From assembly GCA_015057615.1 (NCBI GenBank), contig SVEA01000169.1, forward strand, positions 1 through 32,444: a stretch of 32,444 nt of DNA, given 5' to 3'. The stretch comes from Lachnospiraceae bacterium (GTDB lineage: Bacteria > Bacillota > Clostridia > Lachnospirales > Lachnospiraceae). The notes beneath the pieces are model-generated. The model saw only the letters and a list, made by a program, of their open reading frames with translations, did not search any database and was not told the origin of the DNA. Below, piece after piece: positions 14,574 to 23,186 of this stretch (position 1 is the first letter of the stretch; each line of letters opens with the position of its first letter). Both the position numbers and the translations under genes were made by a program.

Positions 14574-16664
14574 TTGAATAAAAGAACCATATCAATTATC
14601 CAGGAACTATGTAAATTAGAAAAAAGTATTAATATTTCTGAATTGTCAGAGCAATTCCAGGTTTCTGAAAGAACCATTCGGAATGATTTAAATGCAATAA
14701 ATGAAATTCTAAAAGAACATAGTATGGCGGAACTAGCCTTAAAAAAGGGCGGACAAATTGCCAGAAGTAATGAATTTGGTAATATTCTTACTCTTATTTC
14801 CCAAAAAGATTATGACTATTATAATTATAAACTTTCCAAAGAGGAACGAAAGAAGATTGCATCAGTACTGCTTGTAAGTACATCAGAATATATTACGTTA
14901 TCCACCATTGCTGATAACTTATTTGTCAGCCGAGCCACAATTATTAACGATTTGGACGATATTAAAATGTTTATTAAGAAGGGTAAATTGGAAGTAAAAT
15001 CACATCCGAACAAAGGACTTCGGGTGGAGGGGAAAGAAAGCGATAAAAGATTGTTCCTCATGAGGATTGCCAGACCTAATGCGGGTATGGCAGAGCAGGA
15101 TGTGGTGACGAGACATATAAGCGTACAAGCGGGAAACAGGATTGCCATTCAGAAAATTGTTTATGAACAGGAGCATGTGTATAAAAGTTTCTTGACAGAT
15201 GATTCCTTTCAGAAAATTCTGCTGTACCTGGGAATTATGGTAAATCGTAATAAGAAGGGAGAGTATGTTGAGCCCAGGAAAAAAAAGAATAATAGTAAGT
15301 TTTTAATGGCACAGGATATTTTAAGATATATTTCGCAGTATTGCCATATTAACACAACGGAGGATGAAGTTTATTTTTTGAGCGAAATACTTACAATGGC
15401 CCGGTATATGAAGCAAAAGTATTCCGAGAAGAGTGCTATTAAAATTCAGCTTATTACCCGACAATTTATAGAGCGCATTTCAGAAGAATTAGGAACGAAC
15501 CTAAACGGAGATTATGATTTTTTTGAAAACCTGTCAAATCATTTAGAGTCTGTATTCAAAGAAGCACCTGCGGCCTATCCGGATAATCCGGTTATTAACG
15601 AGGTACTAGAAGAGAATCAGGAAGTAGTAAGAGTTGTAAAGAAAGAATTGCCGGTAATTAAACAATATGTGAAAAGGGAGATTACTGAAATTGAGATCGG
15701 ATATATTGCGGTACACGTATGTGCGGCAATAGAGAGGAAAAAGAATAAAGAAATTGCCTTCCATGTTATTGTTGTCTGCCATGCAGGTATTGGAACATCC
15801 CAACTACTTTTGGAAAAATTAAAAAAACATTTTAGCTTTCAGATTGTTGATATTATTTCATCTCATGAAGCAAAGAATCTGGAATCAGGCAGAGCAGACT
15901 TTATTATATCAACGGTTCCGTTAAATGGGTGTAAGCTGGATTATGTGATTGTCTCTCCATTATTAAATGATGAAGATTATATCCGTGTAGGAAATAAGAT
16001 AGATACGTTACGTAACAGCAGACATCTTCCCTCTCGTGTAGAAGATAAAGAAGTGACGGCAAAGGGATTGTTGGATATCATTACTCCGGTGGTATATGAT
16101 ACGGTGCCGGAGGAAGCCCGGATATTAATGAAAAAATTAAGAAAGATAGTACGGGATTATTTCAAACAGTCGATAGAAGCCGATGCTGAAATATTTTCAC
16201 CGTATCTGCACCATTTACTGCCCGGTACACACATACAATTAGACGTGGAATGTACAGACTGGCATCAGGCGGTATATAAATCTGCCGAGAAGCTTTTGGA
16301 GCTGGGATACATCGAAGAGCGCTATATAGATGCAATGATTAAGAATATTGAGGAAAACGGACCCTATATTGTGTTATCCAAAGGGTTTGCGGTTCCCCAT
16401 GAAGGATTGGAACAGGGAAGCGTTAAGGTGGGGATGAATTTGATCCGGCTGAAAACGCCGGTACCATTTGGAGAGGAAGAATTAGACCCGGTAGAATTTG
16501 TATGCTGCCTGAGTGCAGTGGATCATAAAACCCATTTGAAAGCATTTTTTAATCTGGTTAATATGCTTAAAAATGAAGATTTTAAGCGGCAGCTGCATGA
16601 GTGTGTAACGCCTGAAGAAGCAGCAGAGATTATTGAAAAATATGAATATGAGGTTGTAGGATAA
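14574..16664 (+). CDS. MtlR/LicR-type PTS-controlled transcription activator
   Basis: 696 residues, TTG start 14574 behind GAGGAGGAGAGG. Domain order: N-terminal HTH_11 (about 1-60, SELSEQFQVSERTIRNDL), second Mga-like HTH (about 85-150), PRD1 (about 185-300), PRD2 (about 305-390, ending IAVHVCAAIER), a EIIB-galactitol-like domain with Cys402 (VVCHAGIGTSQ), and a C-terminal EIIA domain with His609 (FAVPHEG). Such regulators bind DNA directly and are switched by phosphorylation at PRD histidines, the EIIB Cys and the EIIA His. In PRD1 the usual His of the second helix seems replaced (EVYFLSEILTMAR), so control may rest mainly on PRD2 and the EII domains. It precedes the galactitol PTS genes on the same strand, separated by a strong terminator, and probably activates them. 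Confidence 0.9.
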   Translation: MNKRTISIIQELCKLEKSINISELSEQFQVSERTIRNDLNAINEILKEHSMAELALKKGGQIARSNEFGNILTLISQKDYDYYNYKLSKEERKKIASVLLVSTSEYITLSTIADNLFVSRATIINDLDDIKMFIKKGKLEVKSHPNKGLRVEGKESDKRLFLMRIARPNAGMAEQDVVTRHISVQAGNRIAIQKIVYEQEHVYKSFLTDDSFQKILLYLGIMVNRNKKGEYVEPRKKKNNSKFLMAQDILRYISQYCHINTTEDEVYFLSEILTMARYMKQKYSEKSAIKIQLITRQFIERISEELGTNLNGDYDFFENLSNHLESVFKEAPAAYPDNPVINEVLEENQEVVRVVKKELPVIKQYVKREITEIEIGYIAVHVCAAIERKKNKEIAFHVIVVCHAGIGTSQLLLEKLKKHFSFQIVDIISSHEAKNLESGRADFIISTVPLNGCKLDYVIVSPLLNDEDYIRVGNKIDTLRNSRHLPSRVEDKEVTAKGLLDIITPVVYDTVPEEARILMKKLRKIVRDYFKQSIEADAEIFSPYLHHLLPGTHIQLDVECTDWHQAVYKSAEKLLELGYIEERYIDAMIKNIEENGPYIVLSKGFAVPHEGLEQGSVKVGMNLIRLKTPVPFGEEELDPVEFVCCLSAVDHKTHLKAFFNLVNMLKNEDFKRQLHECVTPEEAAEIIEKYEYEVVG

Positions 16665-16668
16665 GTAA

Positions 16669-16726
16669 AATGGTCAAATTCATTTCCCTATCTTCGGAAA
16701 TGAATTTGACCATTCTATTTTTTTTC
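16669..16726 (+). terminator. Terminator after the regulator gene
   Basis: A perfect 19-bp stem (16669-16687 with 16696-16714) with a loop of 8 nt, then CTATTTTTTTTC. It isolates the regulator from the structural operon. Confidence 0.95.
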
Positions 16727-16744
16727 AAAAAACCGGAAAGACCT

Positions 16745-16841
16745 TTGACTGTTTTTTAGCATAAGGCCATGTTAGGATAAAGTCAAGGAAAGATAAGGTC
16801 GACTGGCAATCAACCATATATGAAATGTAGGAGGAAATGAA
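16745..16841 (+). promoter_or_regulatory. Upstream region of the galactitol operon, weak promoter
   Basis: TTGACT (16745-16750) at 17 bp from CATGTT is a poor -10 match, as expected for an activator-dependent promoter. Just downstream (about 16780-16830) is an in-frame stretch reading DWQSTIYEM then stop, resembling DWKSRLNKTVYEYY near 13830; its meaning is unknown. The ribosome site GTAGGAGG precedes ATG 16842. Confidence 0.35.
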
Positions 16842-17309
16842 ATGATTTGGGAAGAACTGAAAGAATCAATTATTATCACCGGGCTGGATGCAGCATCTTA
16901 TGAAGATGTTATGCATCAAATCGGCGGGAGGTTGGTTCAGGAAGGATATGCGAAGGAATCCTACGTAGATGCCTTAATTGCAAGGGAAAAGGAATTTCCT
17001 ACAGGGCTTGATGTGGATGGAGTGGGAGTATCGATTCCTCATACGGATGTAAGCCATGTTAATAGGGAAGGGATTGCCATAGGGGTTCTGAATCAGCCGG
17101 TTACCTTTGTTCAGATGGGAACAGATGATGAAACCGTAGAAGTAAGGCTGATATTTATGTTGGCTGTTGTCAATCCAAGTGAGCATATTGATCAGTTACA
17201 GAGAATTATAACTATTATTCAGGATAAGGATTTCCTGAACAGGTTGTTGGAAGTGAAAAATGCAAAACAGATTATTAAAATCATTAAAGAAAAGGAGAAA
17301 TCGTTATGA
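16842..17309 (+). CDS. gatA: PTS galactitol transporter subunit IIA
   Basis: 155 residues, a single fructose/mannitol-type EIIA domain. The active His67 lies in GVSIPHTD, the form typical of GatA. It accepts phosphate from HPr and passes it to the Cys of IIB, in the cytoplasm. Its stop overlaps the start of the IIB gene by four bases (ATGA), so translation is coupled. First gene of the structural operon. Confidence 0.92.
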   Translation: MIWEELKESIIITGLDAASYEDVMHQIGGRLVQEGYAKESYVDALIAREKEFPTGLDVDGVGVSIPHTDVSHVNREGIAIGVLNQPVTFVQMGTDDETVEVRLIFMLAVVNPSEHIDQLQRIITIIQDKDFLNRLLEVKNAKQIIKIIKEKEKSL

Positions 17310-17584
17310 AGAAAAAAGTAATCGTAGCATGCGGTGGAGCAGTGGCAACATCAACAATTGCCGCAAACAAGATAGTTGAATTATGTAAAAAGAACGGAAT
17401 TGAAGTGGAGATCTGTCAGGTAAGAATTTCTGAAATCGAGTCAAACCTTTCGCAAACAGATTTGATTGTGACAACATCCAAGGTAAAAAGGGACTATGGG
17501 GTGCCACTTATCACTGGCATGCCATTTATCTCAGGGGTAGGTGTAGAAAAGACCGAGGAAGCTATTTTAAAGGTGCTTCAGTAA
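17306..17584 (+). CDS. gatB: PTS galactitol transporter subunit IIB
   Basis: 92 residues. VIVACGGAVATST carries the phospho-accepting Cys9 near the N-terminus, and the blocks ITGMPFISGVG and TTSKVKRDYG match GatB closely. It hands phosphate from IIA-His to incoming galactitol at IIC. Overlaps gatA by ATGA; a structured 167-bp gap separates it from gatC. Confidence 0.94.
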   Translation: MKKKVIVACGGAVATSTIAANKIVELCKKNGIEVEICQVRISEIESNLSQTDLIVTTSKVKRDYGVPLITGMPFISGVGVEKTEEAILKVLQ

Positions 17585-17603
17585 TAAAACAGTCTTAACA
17601 GGT

Positions 17604-17670
17604 AAAATCGCCCCCAAGCGGAAAATATGCTTATTTATCAAGGGCTTTTTTGAAAAAAGCGGGGGATTTT
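17604..17670 (+). promoter_or_regulatory. Stem-loop structures in the gatB-gatC gap
   Basis: AAAATC-G-CCCCC (17604-17615) pairs with GGGGGATTTT (17661-17670) with a one-base bulge. Inside are AAGC/GCTT (17616-17632) and the palindrome GCTTTTTT-G-AAAAAAGC (17644-17660). It could be a processing site, an mRNA stabiliser or a weak terminator that sets the IIB:IIC ratio. Confidence 0.6.
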
Positions 17671-17751
17671 ATAAAAAACGGAATCAGAAACCCTTATAAG
17701 TAAGAGTTGGAGATTCCGGGAAATCATTCATTCTAAAGGAGGATAAGATAT

Positions 17752-19113
17752 ATGTTGAAGGTATTTTCAGATGCAATCCAATATGTGGTTGATATGGGGG
17801 CTTCGGTTATGCTTCCAATCGTAATTGCAATTATCAGTATCTGCATCGGTGTAAAAGTGGGGAAAGCAATTCGTTCTGGTTTGATGATTGGGGTTGGATT
17901 TGTAGGCTTAGGTTTGATTGTTGATATGATGAATGCAGAACTGGGACCTGCCGCACAGGCAATGTCTGAGAAATTCGGCTTGTCATTAAGTGTAGTCGAT
18001 ATTGGCTGGCCGGGAGCATCGCCCATGACATGGGCATCCAATATCGCTATTGTGGCGATTCCCGTTGCCATCTTGGTAAATGTCGTGATGCTTTTGCTGA
18101 AACTGACTAAGACTGTAAATATTGACATATGGAATATTTGGCATATGACTTTTACAGGTGCGATTGCCTATGCTATGACAGGTAATTACTGGATTGGCAT
18201 TCTGGGTGTGGTAGTTCATGCTGCAATTGCCTATAAGCTGGGAGATCTCTGGGCACCTTTTATGTCAGATTATTTTGAACTGGATGGACTTACTGTTCCT
18301 CACGGAACGTCAGCCTATATGGGACCCATTGCTTGCGTGGTAGATGCGGTTCTGGATAAAATTCCAGGTATCAAAAATATTGATATTACGGCAGATTCCT
18401 TACAGGAAAAAGTAGGGGTTTTGGGCGAACCTATTGTAATCGGTGGATTTTTAGGAACTATAGTAGGATTTATTGCGGGATATGGCCCCCAGGAAGCACT
18501 GCCTTTGGGAATAAAAATGTCGGCAGTTATGGTTCTGATGCCCAAAATTGTAAAGTGTATTATGGAAGGCTTAATGCCCTTATCGGAACGTGCAAAAGAA
18601 ATTTTGACAAAAAAATTCGGCAATTCGGAATTTTATATTGGATTAGACCCGGCAATTCTTCTGGGCGATGCACAGGTAGTGACAACAGGACTGATTTTTA
18701 TTCCCCTTACTTTATTGATTGCAGTTATTATACCAGGAAACAAGGTTCTGCCGTTTGGTGATCTGGCAACCATTGGCTTCTTTATTGCAATTGCGGTAGC
18801 AGTGCATAAGGGAAATATTTTCAGAACTCTTTTCTCAGGAGTTGCCATTATGTATATGACTATTTGGATTGCCAACGAGACAATTCCATGGATGACCGCA
18901 TTGGCTACGACAACAGGTTCCACAGACGGTTCCAATCTGGTGGCAGCACTGGATCAGGGAGGATCTCCGATTACCTATATATTCACACAGCTCTTTATCA
19001 GAGAAAATCTTTTAGGGACAGGAATTATTGCTGCTATCTATGTGGTGTGCTTATTGTTTACGATTCATTCTTCCAAAAAGAGATCTGCAGCGTTAAAGAA
19101 AGTAGAAGAGTAG
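17752..19113 (+). CDS. gatC: PTS galactitol transporter subunit IIC
   Basis: 453 residues, strongly hydrophobic with about ten or more membrane spans. It matches GatC landmarks: VDIGWPGASPMTWAS, NIWHMTFTGA, the loop VPHGTSAYMGPI, GLDPAILLG, PGNKVLPFGDLATIGFF and DQGGSPITYIF. It forms the membrane channel that carries galactitol in and releases galactitol-1-phosphate. ATG 17752 follows AAAGGAGG. The sugar assignment rests on resemblance to GatC together with the dehydrogenase and tagatose-pathway enzymes encoded downstream. Confidence 0.94.
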   Translation: MLKVFSDAIQYVVDMGASVMLPIVIAIISICIGVKVGKAIRSGLMIGVGFVGLGLIVDMMNAELGPAAQAMSEKFGLSLSVVDIGWPGASPMTWASNIAIVAIPVAILVNVVMLLLKLTKTVNIDIWNIWHMTFTGAIAYAMTGNYWIGILGVVVHAAIAYKLGDLWAPFMSDYFELDGLTVPHGTSAYMGPIACVVDAVLDKIPGIKNIDITADSLQEKVGVLGEPIVIGGFLGTIVGFIAGYGPQEALPLGIKMSAVMVLMPKIVKCIMEGLMPLSERAKEILTKKFGNSEFYIGLDPAILLGDAQVVTTGLIFIPLTLLIAVIIPGNKVLPFGDLATIGFFIAIAVAVHKGNIFRTLFSGVAIMYMTIWIANETIPWMTALATTTGSTDGSNLVAALDQGGSPITYIFTQLFIRENLLGTGIIAAIYVVCLLFTIHSSKKRSAALKKVEE

Positions 19114-19145
19114 GACGAACGATTTATTAATGAAGGAGAATTGAG

Positions 19146-20195
19146 ATGAAAGCAGGAGTTGTACATGCGAAGGAAGATATCCGGTATGAGGATATCAAGA
19201 CACCAGTGCCTGAAGAAGGCCAGGTACTGATAAAAGTAAAATATACAGGAATATGTGGTTCTGATGTGCCGAGAGTCAACGGTGATGCCTGTCATTTTTT
19301 TCCCAATGTGTTGGGACATGAATTTTCCGGTACAGTAGTACAGGTAGGTGAAAACGTTACCACCGTGAGCAAAGGTGACCGGGTGGCCGGTGTCCCGCTG
19401 GTTCCATGTATGGAATGTGAAGATTGCCAGAAAGGGGACTATTCTCTGTGTAAACATTACAGTTTTATAGGTTCCCGAGAATTCGGCAGTTTTGCGGAAT
19501 ATGTGGTAGTTCCAGAAAAAAATGCGGTGCCGTTTGAAGATTGCGTTTCTTTTGAACAGGGAGCTTTTTTTGAACCGGCAACCGTAGCGCTTCACGGACT
19601 TTGGCGGGTTCCCTATGAAGGCGGTAAGACAGTAGCCATCTTAGGAGGCGGTACCATCGGCATGTTTTTGATGCAGTGGGCAAAAGTTTTCGGGGCCAGA
19701 GAAGCTGTAGTATTTGATATTGCAGAGGAAAGGCTGGAACTTGGCAAACGGCTGGGTGCCACTGCAGGAATTAATACTCTGGATGAAAATTTCATGGCAA
19801 AAGCCATGGAATTAACAGGAGGCAGAGGATTTGACTATGTTTTTGAAACCGCAGGAAATACGATTACCATGAAAATGGCCTTTGAGTTAGCTGCCAATAA
19901 AGCCCATGTATGCTTTGTGGGAACACCTACAAAAGATCTGAGTTTTTCAGTGAAAGAATGGGAAAATATAAACCGAAAAGAATTTACTTTGACAGGTTCC
20001 TGGATGTCCTATAGTACTCCTTTCCCAGGCAAAGAGTGGGAATTAGTGGCACATTATTTTAAAACGGGTGATTTAAAGTTTGATGATTCCTTTATTTTTA
20101 AGAAGGTTCCTCTAAGTAGGATTGCGGATGCCTTTGAAATGTATAAGGTACCGGGTACGGTAAAGGGAAAGATATTGATTGACAGCGAAAGTTAG
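19146..20195 (+). CDS. gatD: Galactitol-1-phosphate 5-dehydrogenase (zinc MDR family)
   Basis: 349 residues. Zinc-dependent medium-chain dehydrogenase: GICGSDVPR and GHEFSG give catalytic zinc ligands, and CMECEDCQKGDYSLC gives the four-Cys structural zinc site. The nucleotide-binding motif is GGGTIG within VAILGGGTIGMF. The C-terminal block TGSWMSYSTPFPGKEWE resembles GatD. It would oxidise galactitol-1-P to tagatose-6-P with NAD. It follows gatC by 32 bp and almost abuts the kinase gene. Confidence 0.88.
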   Translation: MKAGVVHAKEDIRYEDIKTPVPEEGQVLIKVKYTGICGSDVPRVNGDACHFFPNVLGHEFSGTVVQVGENVTTVSKGDRVAGVPLVPCMECEDCQKGDYSLCKHYSFIGSREFGSFAEYVVVPEKNAVPFEDCVSFEQGAFFEPATVALHGLWRVPYEGGKTVAILGGGTIGMFLMQWAKVFGAREAVVFDIAEERLELGKRLGATAGINTLDENFMAKAMELTGGRGFDYVFETAGNTITMKMAFELAANKAHVCFVGTPTKDLSFSVKEWENINRKEFTLTGSWMSYSTPFPGKEWELVAHYFKTGDLKFDDSFIFKKVPLSRIADAFEMYKVPGTVKGKILIDSES

Positions 20196-20204
20196 GTGGT
20201 TTAT

Positions 20205-21134
20205 ATGATAACAACAGTAACGCTGAACGCATCCATTGATAAGGCTTATTATATGGAGGGAACGATTGAAAATGGTACGGTTATGCGGGTTGCTTCCTGC
20301 AGGAATTCTGCGGGAGGCAAAGGGCTAAATGTTGCCAGAATCGTGAGGCTGTGCGGTTCGGAAGTAAAAACCACGGGTTTTGTGGGAGGATTCAATGGAA
20401 ATTATCTAAAAAGTTTGCTGGATAAAGACGGTGTACCAAATGATTTTTGCCAGGTAGCAGGAGAAACCAGAAGCTGTATTAATATCCTGGATAAAAAATA
20501 CGGTTCTACAGAATACCTGGAGCCTGGCTGTGAAATCAAACCGGAAGAAGAAAAACAGTTTATGGAAATGTTTCCGGATATTATAAGGGAAAGCAGTGTA
20601 GTTACCATTTCGGGAAGTGTTCCCAAGGGCGTCAGACAGGACATTTATGGGCGAATGATTGCCATTGCAAAAGAAATGGGGAAACAGGTGATTTTAGATA
20701 CCAGTGGCGAACTCTTAAAAAGTGGAATCCGCTCTTGCCCAACGATGGTAAAGCCAAACCAGGATGAGATAGAAATGCTCTTTGGGATTAAAATTAAGGG
20801 CATAGAAGATGTAATAACTTACGCAAGGCGGATATATGAAACTGGAATTCCTTATGTGGTCATCTCCCTGGGCGGAGATGGCGCACTGCTGGTATGCGAA
20901 GAAGGAATATTTCAGGGAAGGCCTCCGAAAGTAGAAGTGGTTAATACCGTAGGATGCGGAGATTCCATGGTAGGTGCATTTGCTGTTGCCCTGGAAAGAA
21001 AGGATGCTCCTACGGAGGCTTTAAAATATGCGGTTGCGGTTGCTACGGCTAACGCAATGTCTCCCAATACAGGAGCTTTTGATACGGATAAATGTAAGAA
21101 ACTGATTGATGCCGTGAAAATTGAAAAATTGTAG
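20205..21134 (+). CDS. Tagatose-6-phosphate kinase / 1-phosphofructokinase family (PfkB)
   Basis: 309 residues from ATG 20205, preceded by TTAGGTGG that overlaps the stop of gatD; a GTG three codons earlier is less likely. PfkB ribokinase fold: N-terminal TVTLNASIDKAY, sugar-binding GGKGLNVAR, and the ATP/anion-hole signature NTVGCGDSMVGAF with the catalytic Asp. The family contains FruK, LacC and AgaZ-type enzymes. Operon context argues for tagatose-6-P to tagatose-1,6-bisP; fructose-1-P kinase activity cannot be excluded. Confidence 0.87.
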   Translation: MITTVTLNASIDKAYYMEGTIENGTVMRVASCRNSAGGKGLNVARIVRLCGSEVKTTGFVGGFNGNYLKSLLDKDGVPNDFCQVAGETRSCINILDKKYGSTEYLEPGCEIKPEEEKQFMEMFPDIIRESSVVTISGSVPKGVRQDIYGRMIAIAKEMGKQVILDTSGELLKSGIRSCPTMVKPNQDEIEMLFGIKIKGIEDVITYARRIYETGIPYVVISLGGDGALLVCEEGIFQGRPPKVEVVNTVGCGDSMVGAFAVALERKDAPTEALKYAVAVATANAMSPNTGAFDTDKCKKLIDAVKIEKL

Positions 21135-21149
21135 AAAAGAGGTAGTATA

Positions 21150-22001
21150 ATGCCACTAGTAACGACAAAACAAATGTTACTCGATGCCCAAAAAGGCTCT
21201 TATGCAATAGGTGCTTTTAATGTAGAAAATATGGAAATGGTACAGGCCGTAGTAGCTGCGGCAGAGGAACTTAAGTCACCGGTCATCATACAGACCACGC
21301 CATCTACGATTAAATATGCAAGTTTGGCATGTTTTTATGCTAATGTCAGGACGGCAGCAGAGAACGCCAGTGTTCCGGTTGCCATGCACCTGGATCATGG
21401 CAACAGCTTTGAACTTGCCATGCAGGCTTTGCGTACTGGTTATACGTCTATCATGATTGACGGCTCTCATGGAACTTATGAGGAAAACATAGCAGTCAGC
21501 AAGGCAGTAGTGGATGCCTGCCATCCTTCAGGAGTACCGGTAGAGGCTGAACTGGGAAAAGTCGGCGGCAAAGAAGACGACCTGGAAGGAGGAGAAGGAA
21601 ATCCTTATACGGATCCACAGGAAGCAAAGGTTTTTGTAGAAAAAACCGGTGTCGATTCCCTGGCGGTTGCAATTGGTACGGCCCATGGTGTTTATAAAGG
21701 AACCCCTAAACTGGATGTAGACCGATTAAGTAAAATTAGAGAGGTCGTTTCTATTCCGCTGGTACTTCATGGTACTTCCGGTGTTCCGGACGAAGCAGTT
21801 AAGGAGTGTATCCGCAGAGGAATCTGCAAGGTAAACTATGCCACGGATTTAAGAATCGCCTTTTCCAAGGGTGTCTGCTTAGTACTGCATGACAATCCCG
21901 ATACAATTGATCCGAAGAAGTATAATGCACAGGGAAGAGAAGAAGTAAAACAGTATGTAATGAGCAAAATCAAAGTATGTGGAAGCGCTGGGCAAGCATA
22001 A
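21150..22001 (+). CDS. Class II tagatose/fructose-1,6-bisphosphate aldolase
   Basis: 283 residues. Zinc class II aldolase: YAIGAFNVENMEMVQA at the N-terminus, metal ligand His in MHLDHGN, the SHGTYEENI and VEAELGKVGG blocks, AIGTAHGVYKG, LVLHGTSGVPDE, and KVNYATDLR. The type is GatY/KbaY/FbaA. It would split tagatose-1,6-bisP into DHAP and glyceraldehyde-3-P. No GatZ/KbaZ-like partner is encoded in the operon, which fits an aldolase that works alone. Confidence 0.9.
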   Translation: MPLVTTKQMLLDAQKGSYAIGAFNVENMEMVQAVVAAAEELKSPVIIQTTPSTIKYASLACFYANVRTAAENASVPVAMHLDHGNSFELAMQALRTGYTSIMIDGSHGTYEENIAVSKAVVDACHPSGVPVEAELGKVGGKEDDLEGGEGNPYTDPQEAKVFVEKTGVDSLAVAIGTAHGVYKGTPKLDVDRLSKIREVVSIPLVLHGTSGVPDEAVKECIRRGICKVNYATDLRIAFSKGVCLVLHDNPDTIDPKKYNAQGREEVKQYVMSKIKVCGSAGQA

Positions 22002-22014
22002 TAGGAGCGGGATT

Positions 22015-22896
22015 ATGAAATATGTTTTGGAAAATGAATATCTGACCGTTACATTTCAATCTTTAGGAGGAGCACTCAGTTCCATTCAAAATAAAGAAGG
22101 ACTGGAATATTTGTGGCAGGGAGATAAAACTTACTGGGGCGGCCAAGCCCCGGTTCTTTTCCCTATATGCGGTAGTCTTAAGAATGACAGGGCAAAAATA
22201 GGTACTAATCAAGTTACGGAGATGCCTAGACACGGCATTGTAAGAAAAAAGGAATTTTCATGCATAGAACAGGATAGCGATAGCATTTTATTTTGCATAG
22301 AAAGCGATGAAGAAGCGTATCAGCAATTTCCCTATCATTTTAAACTTGGAATTCGGTATACGCTTATTAAAAATACTATTAGGACAAAATACATTGTAGA
22401 AAATCAGGGTAAGGAAAAAATGCCATTCTTTATCGGAGGACATCCGGGGTTCAACTGCCCATTATTTCCCGAAGAAAGCTATGAGGACTATTGGCTTGAG
22501 TTCCCTGTACAGGAAACGTGCAGCGTACCGAATCCGATTACGGAAACAGGGCTGATTGATATGCAGCATAGAACTGAATTTTTAAAGAAGCAGGAGAAGC
22601 TACGTCTAAGTCATGACCTGTTTACGAAAGATGCAGTGATTTTGGATGAAATAAAATCCAGAAGTGTAAAGCTTGTCTCTTCTAATCACGATAGAAGTGT
22701 AGAATTGGAATTTCCTGATTTCCCTTATCTTATTTTATGGTCAAGTGCCAATAAGGGACCATTTGTAGCTCTGGAACCATGGCTGGGGTTATCTACCTGC
22801 AGTGATGAAAGTGATGTATTTGAGCAAAAGAGAAATGTTCAGATAGTAAACAGCAAAGAAACTAAGACTTATTACTTTGATATTAAGATTTTTTAG
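22015..22896 (+). CDS. Aldose 1-epimerase family protein (LacX-like)
   Basis: 293 residues from ATG 22015, behind AGGAGCGGG; an earlier in-frame start at 21979 lies inside the aldolase gene. Galactose-mutarotase fold: WQGDKTYWGGQAPVLFP, then MPRHGIVRK, a GGHPGFNCP block with a catalytic-type His, and FPYLILWSS near the end. LacX proteins occur next to tagatose-pathway genes in lactococci. The substrate is not known; it may interconvert anomers of a sugar or sugar phosphate entering the pathway. Confidence 0.8.
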   Translation: MKYVLENEYLTVTFQSLGGALSSIQNKEGLEYLWQGDKTYWGGQAPVLFPICGSLKNDRAKIGTNQVTEMPRHGIVRKKEFSCIEQDSDSILFCIESDEEAYQQFPYHFKLGIRYTLIKNTIRTKYIVENQGKEKMPFFIGGHPGFNCPLFPEESYEDYWLEFPVQETCSVPNPITETGLIDMQHRTEFLKKQEKLRLSHDLFTKDAVILDEIKSRSVKLVSSNHDRSVELEFPDFPYLILWSSANKGPFVALEPWLGLSTCSDESDVFEQKRNVQIVNSKETKTYYFDIKIF

Positions 22897-22911
22897 AGAG
22901 GAAGAACCTGC

Positions 22912-23169
22912 ATGAAGGAATTTACTTATACTATAAAAGACGAGTTGGGAATCCATGCAAGACCGGCAGGTATGCTTGTAAAATGTGCAAAAGCCTGTGA
23001 AAGCAGTATCTATATTACGAAAGGTGATAAAACGTCGAAGGCCACACTTCTCATGGCAATTATGGGAATGGCGGTAAAGCAGGGCGAGACGGTGAAAGTT
23101 AAGGTAGAAGGTGAAAACGAAGAAGAAGATTTTCTGACCATTAAGAAATTTTTTGAAGAAAACTTATAA
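22912..23169 (+). CDS. HPr-like phosphocarrier with Leu at regulatory Ser46
   Basis: 85 residues, the full length of HPr. The phospho-accepting His15 is in GIHARPAG, exactly the canonical place. The region normally KSIMGVMSLG aligns with TLLMAIMGMA, which puts Leu at position 46 instead of the Ser phosphorylated by HPr kinase in Firmicutes. Thr45 is next to it and its status is unknown. The protein should carry phosphate from EI to EIIA but probably cannot form P-Ser-HPr for CcpA-dependent repression. It sits between the LacX-like gene and the gene for Enzyme I, so it is probably a carrier made on demand for this PTS. Confidence 0.92.
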   Translation: MKEFTYTIKDELGIHARPAGMLVKCAKACESSIYITKGDKTSKATLLMAIMGMAVKQGETVKVKVEGENEEEDFLTIKKFFEENL

Positions 23170-23186
23170 TCTTAAGGAGAAAAGGT

